From: Salinicola halophilus
GTDB lineage: Bacteria > Pseudomonadota > Gammaproteobacteria > Pseudomonadales > Halomonadaceae
Length of the DNA: 64,000 nt
Direction: 5' to 3'
Assembly: GCF_003206155.1 (NCBI RefSeq)
Contig: NZ_PZJV01000001.1
Span: 861,325-925,324 of the forward strand
Position numbers and translations under genes: made by a program. Shown piece by piece: positions 50,101 through 58,516 of this stretch. Position 1 is the stretch's first letter. Every line of letters starts with the position of its first letter. Below the pieces are notes generated by a model, which saw only the letters and a program-made list of their open reading frames with translations, was not told the origin of the DNA and made no database searches.

Positions 50101-51958
50101 CCCCGCGATACTCGAAGGTGAAGTCGTGGATCCAGTACGCTTGCTCGGCGGTAGCGATGCGATACGGCCGTTCGCTGATCACCCGCAGCCCCAGATTCTC
50201 CAGCACCGGCAGCATGTCGGAGAGCGGGATGGGCGTGTCGAGATGATAGAGCTTGAGATTGACGCTGCCCGCCGCACGCTCGGCCATGTGGTAAAGGCTG
50301 ACGCCGATCGGCGCGCCCTCGTCCAGCGCCTGCAGGTAGCGGATATCGTTCGCGCCGGTGCGCGCCGAGAAGTCATCGCGATAGCCGCCGGGAAAGGCGT
50401 CGCGGAAGACCTGCAGCTGTCGGTTCCCCGCCTCCTCGCCCAGCGCCTCGATCAGCGCGCCGTGAAGATCCTCGCGCCAGTTGCGCGTCAGCCCGATGAC
50501 CTTCTTCTCCAGCGCACGGCGATCGAACTCCACCGGCGCCTCGCCCTTGAAGCGCAGCGTGAACTGGATTCGCGCCAGCACCGACTCCGACAGGTACGGG
50601 TTGAAGTCGGCGAAGTTGGCGTCGAGCTCCTGGCACAGCAAGTTCTGAATGCGCAGGCGCAGGTCGGTGGAGAAGATGTCCCGCGGTACGAACACGAGAC
50701 AGGAGTAGAACTGTCCGGCGTGATCGGTACGCACGAACAGCCGCACGCGACGACGTTCTCGGATGTTGAGAATGCCGAACGCCGTCTCGGCCAGCTCCTC
50801 GGTCGTGCTCTGGAACAGATCGTCGCGGGGATGCACCTCGAGAATCTGCAGCAACAGCTTGCCGTTATGGCCCTTGGGGTTGACGCCGGCAATGTCGATC
50901 ACGGCTTCGACCTTGCGTCGAAGCACCGGCACGCTGCGCGGCGATTCGTTGTAGACCAGCGAGGTGAAGAGTCCGAAGAAACGCCACTCGCCGACCGCAC
51001 GGCCCTGGGCGTCGTAGCGCACCACGGCGATGTGATCGGGATAAGTGGGCCGGTGCACCCGCGAATGCCAGGCGCTCTTGGCGAAACGCAGCAGCGCCGG
51101 CTGAGTATCGGCGGTCTCGCCAGCCTCGAACGGTACGGCCTCGGCGTAGCGCGGCTCGTCGAGCTTGAGCACGCCGAGTTCACTCCCCTCGACGACCTCG
51201 CGGCGGACGTCGCTGCCCTCGCCGACGAACCGGCTTTCCACGTAGCCCAGATAAGTGAAGTGCTCGTCGAGCAGCCACTCCAGAAAGGCAACGGTCTCGT
51301 CCTGATCGGCAGCCGAGACGCCTTGCGTCACCTGCTCGCGCAGCTCGCCGATGACGCCCCGCATGCGCTCGCACATCGGTTCGAAGTCGGTCACGGCAGT
51401 GCGCACGTCACGCAGGACGTCGTGCAGGTTCTGCTCCAGGTCGGCGAGCATGGCCTGATCGGTATGGCGATCGACCTCGATGAGGATGATCGACTCTCGC
51501 GACTCGGGCGCGTCGCTGGCGCGGATGCCGGTAATGCGTTCGACATGATGGCGGGCGTCCCGCGCCACCGCGAGCACCGCATTGTGGATGGCATGCAGCG
51601 TCAGCCCGCGCCGGTTGAGCTCCATGCGCACAGAGTCGACCAGAAACGGCATGTCCTCGTGAAGGACCGCCACGACGGTGTGCGGCGACTGCCAGCCGTG
51701 CTCTTCGAAATTGGGGTTGAAGATGCGCACCTTGGCATCGGTGGGATCGAAGGTGCGCATAAAGTGCCAGGCTGCCAACGTCGCACCGTAGACATCCTCG
51801 AGCTGTCGCTCCGCGGCCTCCTCGAATGGCGCCGTCGCGTAGAGATCCTCCGCGAACGCCGTGATGCGGTTGACCTTCTCCTCGGGCAGTCGCTGAGCCA
51901 GCTTTTCCCGCAGCTGCTCAAGAAACTCCGTTTTTCCCTCGATCGCGACATGTTGCAT
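47126..51958 (-). CDS. gdhB: NAD-specific glutamate dehydrogenase, 180-kDa type
   Basis: Protein of 1,610 residues, the large NAD-GDH of Pseudomonas and Halomonas that deaminates glutamate to 2-oxoglutarate. After a long N-terminal regulatory region (ACT-like parts, about 1-700), the catalytic part shows [31 protein letters not shown] with the active-site Lys (about 805-850), the [15 protein letters not shown] block, and [20 protein letters not shown] (about 1163). A C-terminal region of about 400 residues follows. It is catabolic in glutamate use. Single gene in a clear run with no close partner. Confidence 0.96.
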   Translation of the reverse strand: [1610 protein letters not shown]

Positions 51959-52175
51959 CTATCACCTCGGCTGACACCGGCCGTCATCGTGGCGGCCACC
52001 AGATTATTGGCGAGTCGGCGCTCGACAGACACTTAATGCCCTCGGGTCGCGACTCGCATGCGCGAAGATTACGCCAGCGCCGACAAGCGCCCCATTCAAC
52101 TAATGGCTTCGTCATGACACATGTCGGTTGCGCATCGCCCGGGGCGTCGTTCGGCCCAGGCAATGATTGACAACG

Positions 52176-53300
52176 TCAGCGCGAGTGCCGGCGTTCCAGC
52201 AGCACCCCGCACTCACAGTGGTCGGTCCAGGGGAACTGGTCAAACAGCGCCATGCGTGTAATGCGATGCGTCTCGTCGAGCTGGGCCAGATTGACCGCCA
52301 GCGACGCCGGATTGCAGGAAATATAGACGATGCGTTCGTACTGTTTCAGCGGCTCGCAGCTCTCGCGATCGAGCCCCGCTCTCGGCGGGTCCACCAGCAC
52401 CGTCGAGAACTCGCACTCGTCGAGCGCCATTGCCGCAACGCGGCGACCGGTTTTCTCTCCCGCCAACGCCTGGGTGAACTCCTCGGCGGACATTCGTGCC
52501 ACGTGCACGTTATCCAGCCCGTTGGCCTCGACGTTGGCCTGTGCCGAAGCGACCGAGGTGCGCGAGATTTCGGTGGCAACGACCCGCCGGAAATTCTCGG
52601 CGAGCGCCACGGTGAAGTTGCCGTTGCCGCAGTAGAGCTCGACCAGATCGCCGTGGCTTTCGCGGGTCGCGTCCCGCGCCCACTCGAGCATCGACCGGCA
52701 GATCTCGGCATTGGGCTGAGTGAAGCTGTTCTCGACCTGCTGATAGACGAACTCGCGACCGTCGACCTCCAGCCGTTCCCAGACGTGATCGCGGGAAAGC
52801 ACCAGGCGCTGCTTGCGGGAGCGACCGATCAGCGAGACGCCGAGCGACGCCTGCAGCTCGCAAGCTCGGGCCTCCCACGCCTCGTCCAGCGGCTTGTGGT
52901 AGATCAGCGTCACCAGCGCCTCCCCGCTCAGCGTGGTCAGGAATTCGACCTGAAAGAGCTTGTGGCGCATCAGCGGCTCGTCGCGAATGGCGTCGAGCAG
53001 CGCCGGCATCAGCGCGTTGATTCGCTCACTGGCGACGGGAAACGTCTCGAGTCGCACGATGCGCTGGGCGACCTTGCCGCGATGACGCGGTTTGTCATGG
53101 TCGGGCTCGAACATGGCATAGAAAAGGTCGTCGCCCTCGTGCCAGAGGCGAAACTCGGCACGCATGCGATAGTGCTCGGCAGGCGAGGCGAAGACTTCGA
53201 GCGCGGGCGGCTCGAAGGCCGCGAACTGTGCTTCGATCCGCTGACGCTTGGCCTCGAGCTGGGCCGGATAGCGCGACGCCTCGATAGTGGTGATGACCAC
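52176..53300 (-). CDS. trmA: tRNA (uracil-5-)-methyltransferase TrmA
   Basis: Makes m5U54 in the tRNA T loop. The protein has 374 residues (E. coli 366). VELYCGNGNFTVALAENF is the AdoMet motif, VLVDPPRAGLD and the nucleophile cysteine in YISCNPASLAVNL (about 330) complete the active site; FRLWHEGDDLFYAMF is the TrmA N-terminal signature. The start is a GTG at 53300, with GGAGAATAGT just upstream inside the murI 3' end; the much longer frame to 53645 is read antiparallel to nothing and overlaps murI, so it is not the gene. Coupled to murI. Confidence 0.95.
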   Translation of the reverse strand: MVITTIEASRYPAQLEAKRQRIEAQFAAFEPPALEVFASPAEHYRMRAEFRLWHEGDDLFYAMFEPDHDKPRHRGKVAQRIVRLETFPVASERINALMPALLDAIRDEPLMRHKLFQVEFLTTLSGEALVTLIYHKPLDEAWEARACELQASLGVSLIGRSRKQRLVLSRDHVWERLEVDGREFVYQQVENSFTQPNAEICRSMLEWARDATRESHGDLVELYCGNGNFTVALAENFRRVVATEISRTSVASAQANVEANGLDNVHVARMSAEEFTQALAGEKTGRRVAAMALDECEFSTVLVDPPRAGLDRESCEPLKQYERIVYISCNPASLAVNLAQLDETHRITRMALFDQFPWTDHCECGVLLERRHSR

Positions 53301-53301
53301 A

Positions 53302-54174
53302 CTATTCTCCTTGAGAAAACGGTAATACAGGTACGGACGATGCGTTCGACGGCGTCGACGGTGAGCCTGTCGGCACCGGAGCGAGCGCAAGGCGTTCGGG
53401 GGCGCCGAGGCCGAAGCGGCCCAGCGCCGTCGCGAGTCCCGGGGCGTCCGGTCGAGTCGCGAAGCTCCTGGCGAGTTTGCGGTCCCGCGGCGTGATCGAA
53501 GACGGTTCGACGGTCGCGCCGAGAATCGTCGCGAGACGCTGAGCGATGGCGGCACCGGAGTCGATCCAGCGGACCCCGACCGGCAGCACGGCGGCCAGCG
53601 CCTCGCGAAGCAGCGGAAAATGGGTGCAGCCGAGCACCACGGCATCGAGCTCGATCGCCGCCGACAGCGGCGCCAGCGCTTCGATCAGCACCTCGTGACG
53701 TGCCTTTTCCCCCGCCAGACGACGCTCGGCCTCCAGTACCAGGGCATCCGCCGCCACCCGCATGACGCGACAGTCGCCGGCGAAATCGACGATCAGCCGA
53801 TCGAGGTAGCCACGCTTGAGTGTCGCGCTGGTGGCGAGCAGTCCGATGCAGCGCGAGCGACTCAGTGCGGCCGCTGTCTTGACCGCCGGTACGGTACCGA
53901 TGACAGGGATCGACAACGCCTCGCGCAGCGCCTCGAGCGCCAGCGTGCTCGCCGTGTTGCAAGCGACCACCAGCGCGCGCGGGCGAACGCGCTCGCAGGC
54001 GGCGAGACAGACCGCCACGATGCGCGCGGTTAGCCAGGCATCCGGCTTGGTACCGTAGGGCAGTGCCGCGTTGTCGCAGACGTAATCGAGCGACAGATGC
54101 GCCTGGCGGCGACGGATCTCGGCGTAGACCGAAAGCCCGCCGACGCCGGAGTCGAAGACGAGGGCGTCAGTCAT
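53302..54174 (-). CDS. murI: Glutamate racemase
   Basis: Makes D-glutamate for peptidoglycan. The protein has 290 residues. FDSGVGGLSVYAEI at the N-terminus, the first catalytic cysteine in VVACNTASTLALE (about 70), the second in LGCTHFPLLREAL (about 181), and the GxxDSGAAIAQR block are as expected. Start at 54174; its first codons overlap the 3' end of the LysR gene by 8 bp. So the run LysR-murI-trmA is probably one transcript. The last residues (PVLPFSQGE) are encoded over the trmA ribosome-binding site. Confidence 0.95.
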   Translation of the reverse strand: MTDALVFDSGVGGLSVYAEIRRRQAHLSLDYVCDNAALPYGTKPDAWLTARIVAVCLAACERVRPRALVVACNTASTLALEALREALSIPVIGTVPAVKTAAALSRSRCIGLLATSATLKRGYLDRLIVDFAGDCRVMRVAADALVLEAERRLAGEKARHEVLIEALAPLSAAIELDAVVLGCTHFPLLREALAAVLPVGVRWIDSGAAIAQRLATILGATVEPSSITPRDRKLARSFATRPDAPGLATALGRFGLGAPERLALAPVPTGSPSTPSNASSVPVLPFSQGE

Positions 54175-55120
54175 GCCGCTCTTCCGGCCGAACGGGGGCA
54201 TCGATGACCGACTCTCGAGGCGGGGATACGCCCCCGCGACCGTCGAAATACGCGAGCAGCGAGTCGATCAGCGCCCGGAGCCGAGCGGGCATGTAGGCAC
54301 GCTCGGCGTAGAGCAGATGCACTTCCAGTGGTGGCAGTTCGAAGGGTTCGAGCACCCGCACCAGACGCCTCGCCGCTACTTCGGGCTCCCCCAGGAACTC
54401 GGGCTTTCGAGTGAGTCCCATGCCGAGCACCGCCGCTTCGATCAGCGCGCCTCCATTGTTACAGGACAACGTGATGGGTAGACGCAGGCGCTCGACCCGG
54501 CCGTCGATGAGAAATCCCCAGTGCGAGCCCTGGGGCGAGAGCGTATAGGTGAGGCAGCGATGCTGCTTGAGTTCGAACGGGTGCCGCGGCGTGCCGTGTC
54601 GGCGCAGGTAGTCGGGCGAGGCGTAGACGTGGACCGGCATCTGCATCAAGGGACGCGCGATCAGGTTCGAGTCCTTGCGCTCGCCGATACGCACCACCAG
54701 ATCGAAATCCTCCGCCTGTGGGTCGACGTGTCTGTCCTCGAGTACGAGATCGAGCGTCACCGCCGGATGGGCCTGTTCGAACGCCTGCAGCGCCCCCATC
54801 AGTGCCCGGACGCCAAAATCCAGCGGCGCGGAGAGACGCAGTCGCCCGCGGATCTCGCCGCGACGCTCGCCGAGCCCCGCTTCGAGTTCCTGCCACTCAT
54901 CCAACAGCCGCCCGCCGGCGGCGAGAAAGTGCTCGCCTTCCGCCGTGAGCTGGAGCCGCCGCGTGGTTCGCACCAGCAGGCGCACGCCCAAGGTCTGCTC
55001 GAGCCGCGCGATCTGCTTGCTGACCATGGCGTTGGAGACCCCCAGTCGCCGTGCGCCCGCGGCAAGGCTGCCCGCCTCCACCACCGTGCGGAAAATCTGC
55101 ATTGCCTGCAGCCGATCCAT
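54167..55120 (-). CDS. LysR-family transcriptional regulator
   Basis: Regulator of 317 residues starting MDRLQAMQIFRTVVEAGSLAAGARRLGVSNAMVSKQIARLEQTLG, with the helix-turn-helix at about 1-60. The effector domain has LRLSAPLDFGVRALMGALQAF and HPAVTLDLVLEDRHVDPQAEDFDLVVRIG, as in the CrgA/DsdC-like LysR group. Start at 55120 with AGGAGAGAG upstream. The gene ends 8 bp inside murI, an unusual partner; the target genes are unknown. Confidence 0.9.
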   Translation of the reverse strand: MDRLQAMQIFRTVVEAGSLAAGARRLGVSNAMVSKQIARLEQTLGVRLLVRTTRRLQLTAEGEHFLAAGGRLLDEWQELEAGLGERRGEIRGRLRLSAPLDFGVRALMGALQAFEQAHPAVTLDLVLEDRHVDPQAEDFDLVVRIGERKDSNLIARPLMQMPVHVYASPDYLRRHGTPRHPFELKQHRCLTYTLSPQGSHWGFLIDGRVERLRLPITLSCNNGGALIEAAVLGMGLTRKPEFLGEPEVAARRLVRVLEPFELPPLEVHLLYAERAYMPARLRALIDSLLAYFDGRGGVSPPRESVIDAPVRPEERHD

Positions 55121-55456
55121 GCTCTCTCCTCGCGCTGATCGGCGCCATTCTACGCAAAGGGCCGCGATCGCGCAGAGGCGATCGCTGACTGCCCGGCGCA
55201 TCGCTTGAACGCCCCCGGGAGCCATTCCTGGGTAAAGCGAAAGCCAACCCTGGACACGGCGAATGTCTCGCGCCTGGCGGCACGTCGTCGCGTAGACGAC
55301 GGCAACGAGAGCGAACTTTGGCGAGAGGGAGCTCAGCCGAGAAGGCGTTCTGGCGAGACAGAATCCGGGCGAGAAAGAATCCGAACGAGAAAGAGTGCGG
55401 GCGGGAGAGAAACGTCGGCGAAAGCGAGCCCTTGGAGGCGCCGTCGCCGACGACCG
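55121..55456. other. Intergenic gap with a 16-bp tandem repeat
   Basis: 336 bp between the LysR gene and the hemerythrin gene, both minus. No gene is supported; short frames lack ribosome-binding sites. It holds the purine-rich tandem repeat at 55352-55415 and the LysR promoter region. Confidence 0.6.
55352..55415. repeat. Four 16-bp imperfect tandem repeats
   Basis: Units of 16 bp: GGCGAGACAGAATCCG, GGCGAGAAAGAATCCG, AACGAGAAAGAGTGCG and GGCGGGAGAGAAACGT. Units 1 and 2 differ by one base. One strand is all purine except C, which can bend DNA or slip in replication. No coding frame runs through it convincingly. Confidence 0.75.
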
Positions 55457-56011
55457 TCAGGAGGCCAGCGGCGAGGGGGCGTCGCGAAACTCCGTGTAGA
55501 GCTCAGGATAGGCTTCCTGGAGTCGCGCCAGCTCCGCTTCGGCATGATCCGGCAGTTCACTGGCGAGCTTCGCCAGCGCGGCTTCGTCGAAGTGCTCGCG
55601 AATCAGGGGAAAGAGCTCCTCGCGTTCGGCCCGCAGGTAGGCGCGGTGCGATTCGAGGTAGCGTTTGAGATCGTCGGCGAACTTGTCCATCGGCATGACA
55701 CCATCCATCAAGATCATGTCGATGTCCTGGGAGAGACGCATGAGCTGCTCGTGGAGATGCTGGTAGTCCTGGGTCAGGCGTTCACTCAGTGCCTCGGCCT
55801 GCGGCACCTTGCTGGCGAGCTGCTCGCTGCAGATCCGCTCGAGCGGCACCGTGAACCCGTTCATGTAATCGAGGATGTAGTCCACGACTTCCCGAATCAG
55901 GCGGAAGTTCGGGCGCTCGCCGTCGGACAGCGTCTTGTGCTTCAACTGAAGCACGTGCAGCAGGCGTGCCATGTTGGCATGATCCTGGCGCAGTTGGGTG
56001 AGCATGGGCAT
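55457..56011 (-). CDS. Hemerythrin domain-containing protein
   Basis: Protein of 184 residues with a four-helix hemerythrin-like layout: LRQDHANMARLLHVLQLKH near the N-terminus, the FRLIREVVDYILDYMNG helix, QDYQHLHEQLMRL and the C-terminal LESHRAYLRAEREELFPLIREHFDE. Histidines and acidic residues at these places bind the di-iron site, which holds O2, NO or iron. Members act in NO/oxygen response or iron-cluster repair; the exact role is unknown. The start (MPMLTQ) has AGGAGAATCCC upstream. A hydrophobic segment is absent, so it is cytosolic. Confidence 0.87.
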   Translation of the reverse strand: MPMLTQLRQDHANMARLLHVLQLKHKTLSDGERPNFRLIREVVDYILDYMNGFTVPLERICSEQLASKVPQAEALSERLTQDYQHLHEQLMRLSQDIDMILMDGVMPMDKFADDLKRYLESHRAYLRAEREELFPLIREHFDEAALAKLASELPDHAEAELARLQEAYPELYTEFRDAPSPLAS

Positions 56012-56184
56012 GGGATTCTCCTGTCCGTGCAGTGGCGATGCCAGCGGGCATCGTCGCGGGGTTCGCGCAGGGCGCGACAGCTACCTCCACCCCTTGGCCT
56101 AGTCTAGTCGGTGCCGCGCGACTGGGAAGTGCTTCCCGTCGACGCCTGCGACACCTGACACGCATTGGGCGCGCCTCGGGTCAG

Positions 56185-56215
56185 CCGCTAGAATTTCATA
56201 CCCTAGCGGTTTTTT
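56185..56215 (+). terminator. Terminator-like hairpin before rarA
   Basis: CCGCTAG, 11-base loop, CTAGCGG then TTTTTT, 85 bp before the rarA start. No plus-strand gene lies upstream, so it may block read-through or act as an attenuator of rarA. A -35/-10-like pair (TTGGGC, 18 bp, TAGAAT) overlaps its left arm. Confidence 0.5.
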
Positions 56216-56299
56216 CGCCAAACGCTCTACGGCTAATGTCTGATTCGCTGTAGCGAAATGTACCCGCTTCACCGCCGACTGCCCGCCTGGAAGATATTC

Positions 56300-57634
56300 A
56301 TGGATCTTTTCGCCGCACCCTCGAACGATACCGCCCCGCTCGCCTTTCGCATGCGTCCGCGACGGCTCGACGACTATATCGGCCAGCAGGCGCTGGTCGG
56401 CCCCGACAAGCCGCTGCGGCGCATGGCCGAGACCGCCAGCGTCCGCTCGATGATCCTCTGGGGGCCGCCGGGCGTTGGCAAGACCACACTTGCCGAGATT
56501 CTCGCCGCGACCTCCGGGGCGCGACTCGAGCAGCTCTCGGCGGTGATGGCCGGGGTCAAGGAGATCCGCGCGGTGGTCGAACGCGCTCGCGAAGCGCACT
56601 CTCGCGAACGCCAGACGCTGCTTTTCCTCGACGAGATCCATCGCCTCAACAAGAGCCAGCAGGACGCTCTGCTGCCCCACGTCGAGTCCGGGCTGCTCAC
56701 GCTGATCGGCGCGACGACCGAAAACCCCTCGTTCGAGGTCAACTCGGCCCTGCTCTCGCGGGCGCGGGTCTACGTGCTGAAATCCCTCGACGAAGCGGAA
56801 CTGATCACCGTGCTGGAGCGGGCGCTGAGCGACGAGGCCAACGGTCTCGGCAAGCGCCGCATTCATGCCAGTGCCGAGGCGCTCTCGACGCTCGCCCGGG
56901 CCGCCTCGGGTGACGCCCGTCGGGCACTGGGACTGCTGGAGACCGCGTGCGACTTCGCCGTCGTCGAGGGTGACGGCGAGCGGCTGGAGCAAGACGCCGT
57001 GGCCGAGGTGATCGGCCATCAGGGGGCGGCTTTCGACAAGCAGGGAGAGCACTACTACGACCTGCTTTCTGCCATTCACAAGTCGATTCGCTCATCGCGA
57101 ACCGATGCCGCGCTGCTCTACATCGCGCAGTTCGTCAGCGGCGGTGGCGATCCGCTGGACGTCGTTCGACGCCTGGCCGCGATCGCCTCCGAGGACGTCG
57201 GCAACGCCGACCCGCGAGCGCTGCCGCTGGTGATCGCCGCCTGGGACGCCTACCTGCGCCTCGGCGACTACGAAGGTCAGCGCGCCATCGCCCACGCCGC
57301 GATCCATCTCGCAACCGCCCCCAAGAGCAACCGTATCGATCAGGCCTGGAGCCAGGCCAAGGCGTTCGTGGCCGCACACCCCGACCTCGAAGTGCCGGTC
57401 TATCTGCGAAATGCCCCCACCAAACTCATGGCGTCGCTCGGCTATGGCGAAGGCTACCGCTACGCCCACGCCGAACCCGAGGGCTACCCCGCCGGCAGTC
57501 GTCACGACTGCTGGCCCGCCGACCTTCCCAAGGCCGCTTTCTTCGAACCGAGCGAATTCGGCCAGGAGAAGCGCTTTCGCGAGATCAAGGCGTGGCGTGA
57601 CGAGCTGGACCGCCGGGCCGACGACGCGAGCTGA
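56300..57634 (+). CDS. rarA: Replication-associated recombination protein A
   Basis: AAA+ ATPase (MgsA/WHIP family) of 444 residues, E. coli RarA 447. Walker A is [14 protein letters not shown] (about 54), Walker [17 protein letters not shown] (about 110), sensor 1 [21 protein letters not shown], and the C-terminal domain starts [22 protein letters not shown]. It acts at stalled replication forks with SSB. In E. coli it lies downstream of lolA in the same direction; here it is convergent with lolA. The ATG at 56300 with GGAAG upstream is preferred to one at 56258. Confidence 0.96.
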   Translation: MDLFAAPSNDTAPLAFRMRPRRLDDYIGQQALVGPDKPLRRMAETASVRSMILWGPPGVGKTTLAEILAATSGARLEQLSAVMAGVKEIRAVVERAREAHSRERQTLLFLDEIHRLNKSQQDALLPHVESGLLTLIGATTENPSFEVNSALLSRARVYVLKSLDEAELITVLERALSDEANGLGKRRIHASAEALSTLARAASGDARRALGLLETACDFAVVEGDGERLEQDAVAEVIGHQGAAFDKQGEHYYDLLSAIHKSIRSSRTDAALLYIAQFVSGGGDPLDVVRRLAAIASEDVGNADPRALPLVIAAWDAYLRLGDYEGQRAIAHAAIHLATAPKSNRIDQAWSQAKAFVAAHPDLEVPVYLRNAPTKLMASLGYGEGYRYAHAEPEGYPAGSRHDCWPADLPKAAFFEPSEFGQEKRFREIKAWRDELDRRADDAS

Positions 57635-57672
57635 TCTTCTTCCCGTCAAAAACCCATCGGCCCAAATCCAAA

Positions 57673-57705
57673 CGCCCGACCCCGCCATCAAGACGGGGTC
57701 GGGCG
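57673..57705 (-). terminator. Hairpin between rarA and lolA
   Basis: CGCCCGACCCCG, nine-base loop, CGGGGTCGGGCG: a perfect 12-bp stem. On the minus strand TTTGGATTTGGG follows, a weak U-tract, so it probably ends the ftsK-lolA transcript; it may also serve rarA. Confidence 0.65.
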
Positions 57706-57737
57706 AATCAGGCTGCGTGGCACCAATGCGAGGGGGC

Positions 57738-58388
57738 TTACGGCCTGGCGGGGGACTGCTCGCGAATCACGTCGGCACCTTCGGGAATCTCGAACTCGAA
57801 CTGCGCGGGATCGATCGTCACGTTGGTTTCGGCGTTGTCGAAGTCGATCGCCGTACGCTGGCCGGTGCTGTCGGTCATCTGCAGCGTATCAAGAGACTCG
57901 CTGAAGAAAGTGAGCTTCAACTGCTCGAACAGCGTGTCGTTGGCCCTCGGCGCGAGGGTGAACGTTTCGCTGGCGCCCTGCTGCTGGCGCGAGACGTCGT
58001 AGTTCTGGGCGAGCTCGGAAGCGCTGCCCGAGAGCAGCAGCGCCGGCGTGTGGGTGACGCGCTCGTCGAGGGGCTGGATGGTGACCTGCTCGAGATCGGG
58101 GTCGTACAGCGTCACATCATCACCGTCGGACACGACCAGCTGACGATAGGGCTCGTTGACCTCCCAGCGAAAATGCCCCGGCCGCGAGAGCCACATGTGG
58201 CCGCTGGTGTCCTGCAGGCTCGAGCCGGAGGCATCGAGAATCTGCTGCTCGAAGTCCGCCGAATAGCTCTCCAGCGGCTCCAGCAGATGGGTCAAGCGGT
58301 CCACGGAGGCCTGATCCGCCTGCGCCGCGGAGGCGACAGCCAAAGGGGCGAGCGCGATGGCGCCGAGCGTTGCGAGTTTTTTCATCAT
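57738..58388 (-). CDS. lolA: Outer-membrane lipoprotein carrier LolA
   Basis: Periplasmic chaperone of 216 residues (E. coli 203) that carries lipoproteins from the LolCDE complex to LolB. A signal peptide (MMKKLATLGAIALAPLAVASAAQA) is followed by LEPLESYSADFEQQILDASG, the RPGHFRWEVNEPY motif and the C-terminal TAIDFDNAETNVTIDPAQFEFEIP. The start is one of two adjacent ATGs at 58388 and 58385. Co-directional with ftsK, 128 bp after its stop. Confidence 0.95.
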   Translation of the reverse strand: MMKKLATLGAIALAPLAVASAAQADQASVDRLTHLLEPLESYSADFEQQILDASGSSLQDTSGHMWLSRPGHFRWEVNEPYRQLVVSDGDDVTLYDPDLEQVTIQPLDERVTHTPALLLSGSASELAQNYDVSRQQQGASETFTLAPRANDTLFEQLKLTFFSESLDTLQMTDSTGQRTAIDFDNAETNVTIDPAQFEFEIPEGADVIREQSPARP

Positions 58389-58516
58389 CCGCCTGTCTCT
58401 TCCTTGTGGTGATCCCGTGCGTGAAAGCTGTCTCGCCAATACCTGGCGCATGACGTCTTCGACCTTGGACAGCAAAACGGCCACCGGGTTTACCCCGACG
58501 GCCGTTGCAATCGCGC

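Noticed and set aside
48932-52036. 1,034-codon open frame on the plus strand
   Set aside because: It is antisense to gdhB, whose domains and motifs are clear. Long antisense frames are common in GC-rich genes; the protein is Arg/Asp/Val-rich with no family features.
52176-53645. Longer TrmA frame (489 codons)
   Set aside because: The first 115 codons are Arg/Ser/Pro-rich and overlap murI in another frame; a GTG at 53300 with a ribosome-binding site gives the normal TrmA length.
53009-53962. 317-codon open frame on the minus strand
   Set aside because: Another frame of murI/trmA; both of those have full catalytic motifs.
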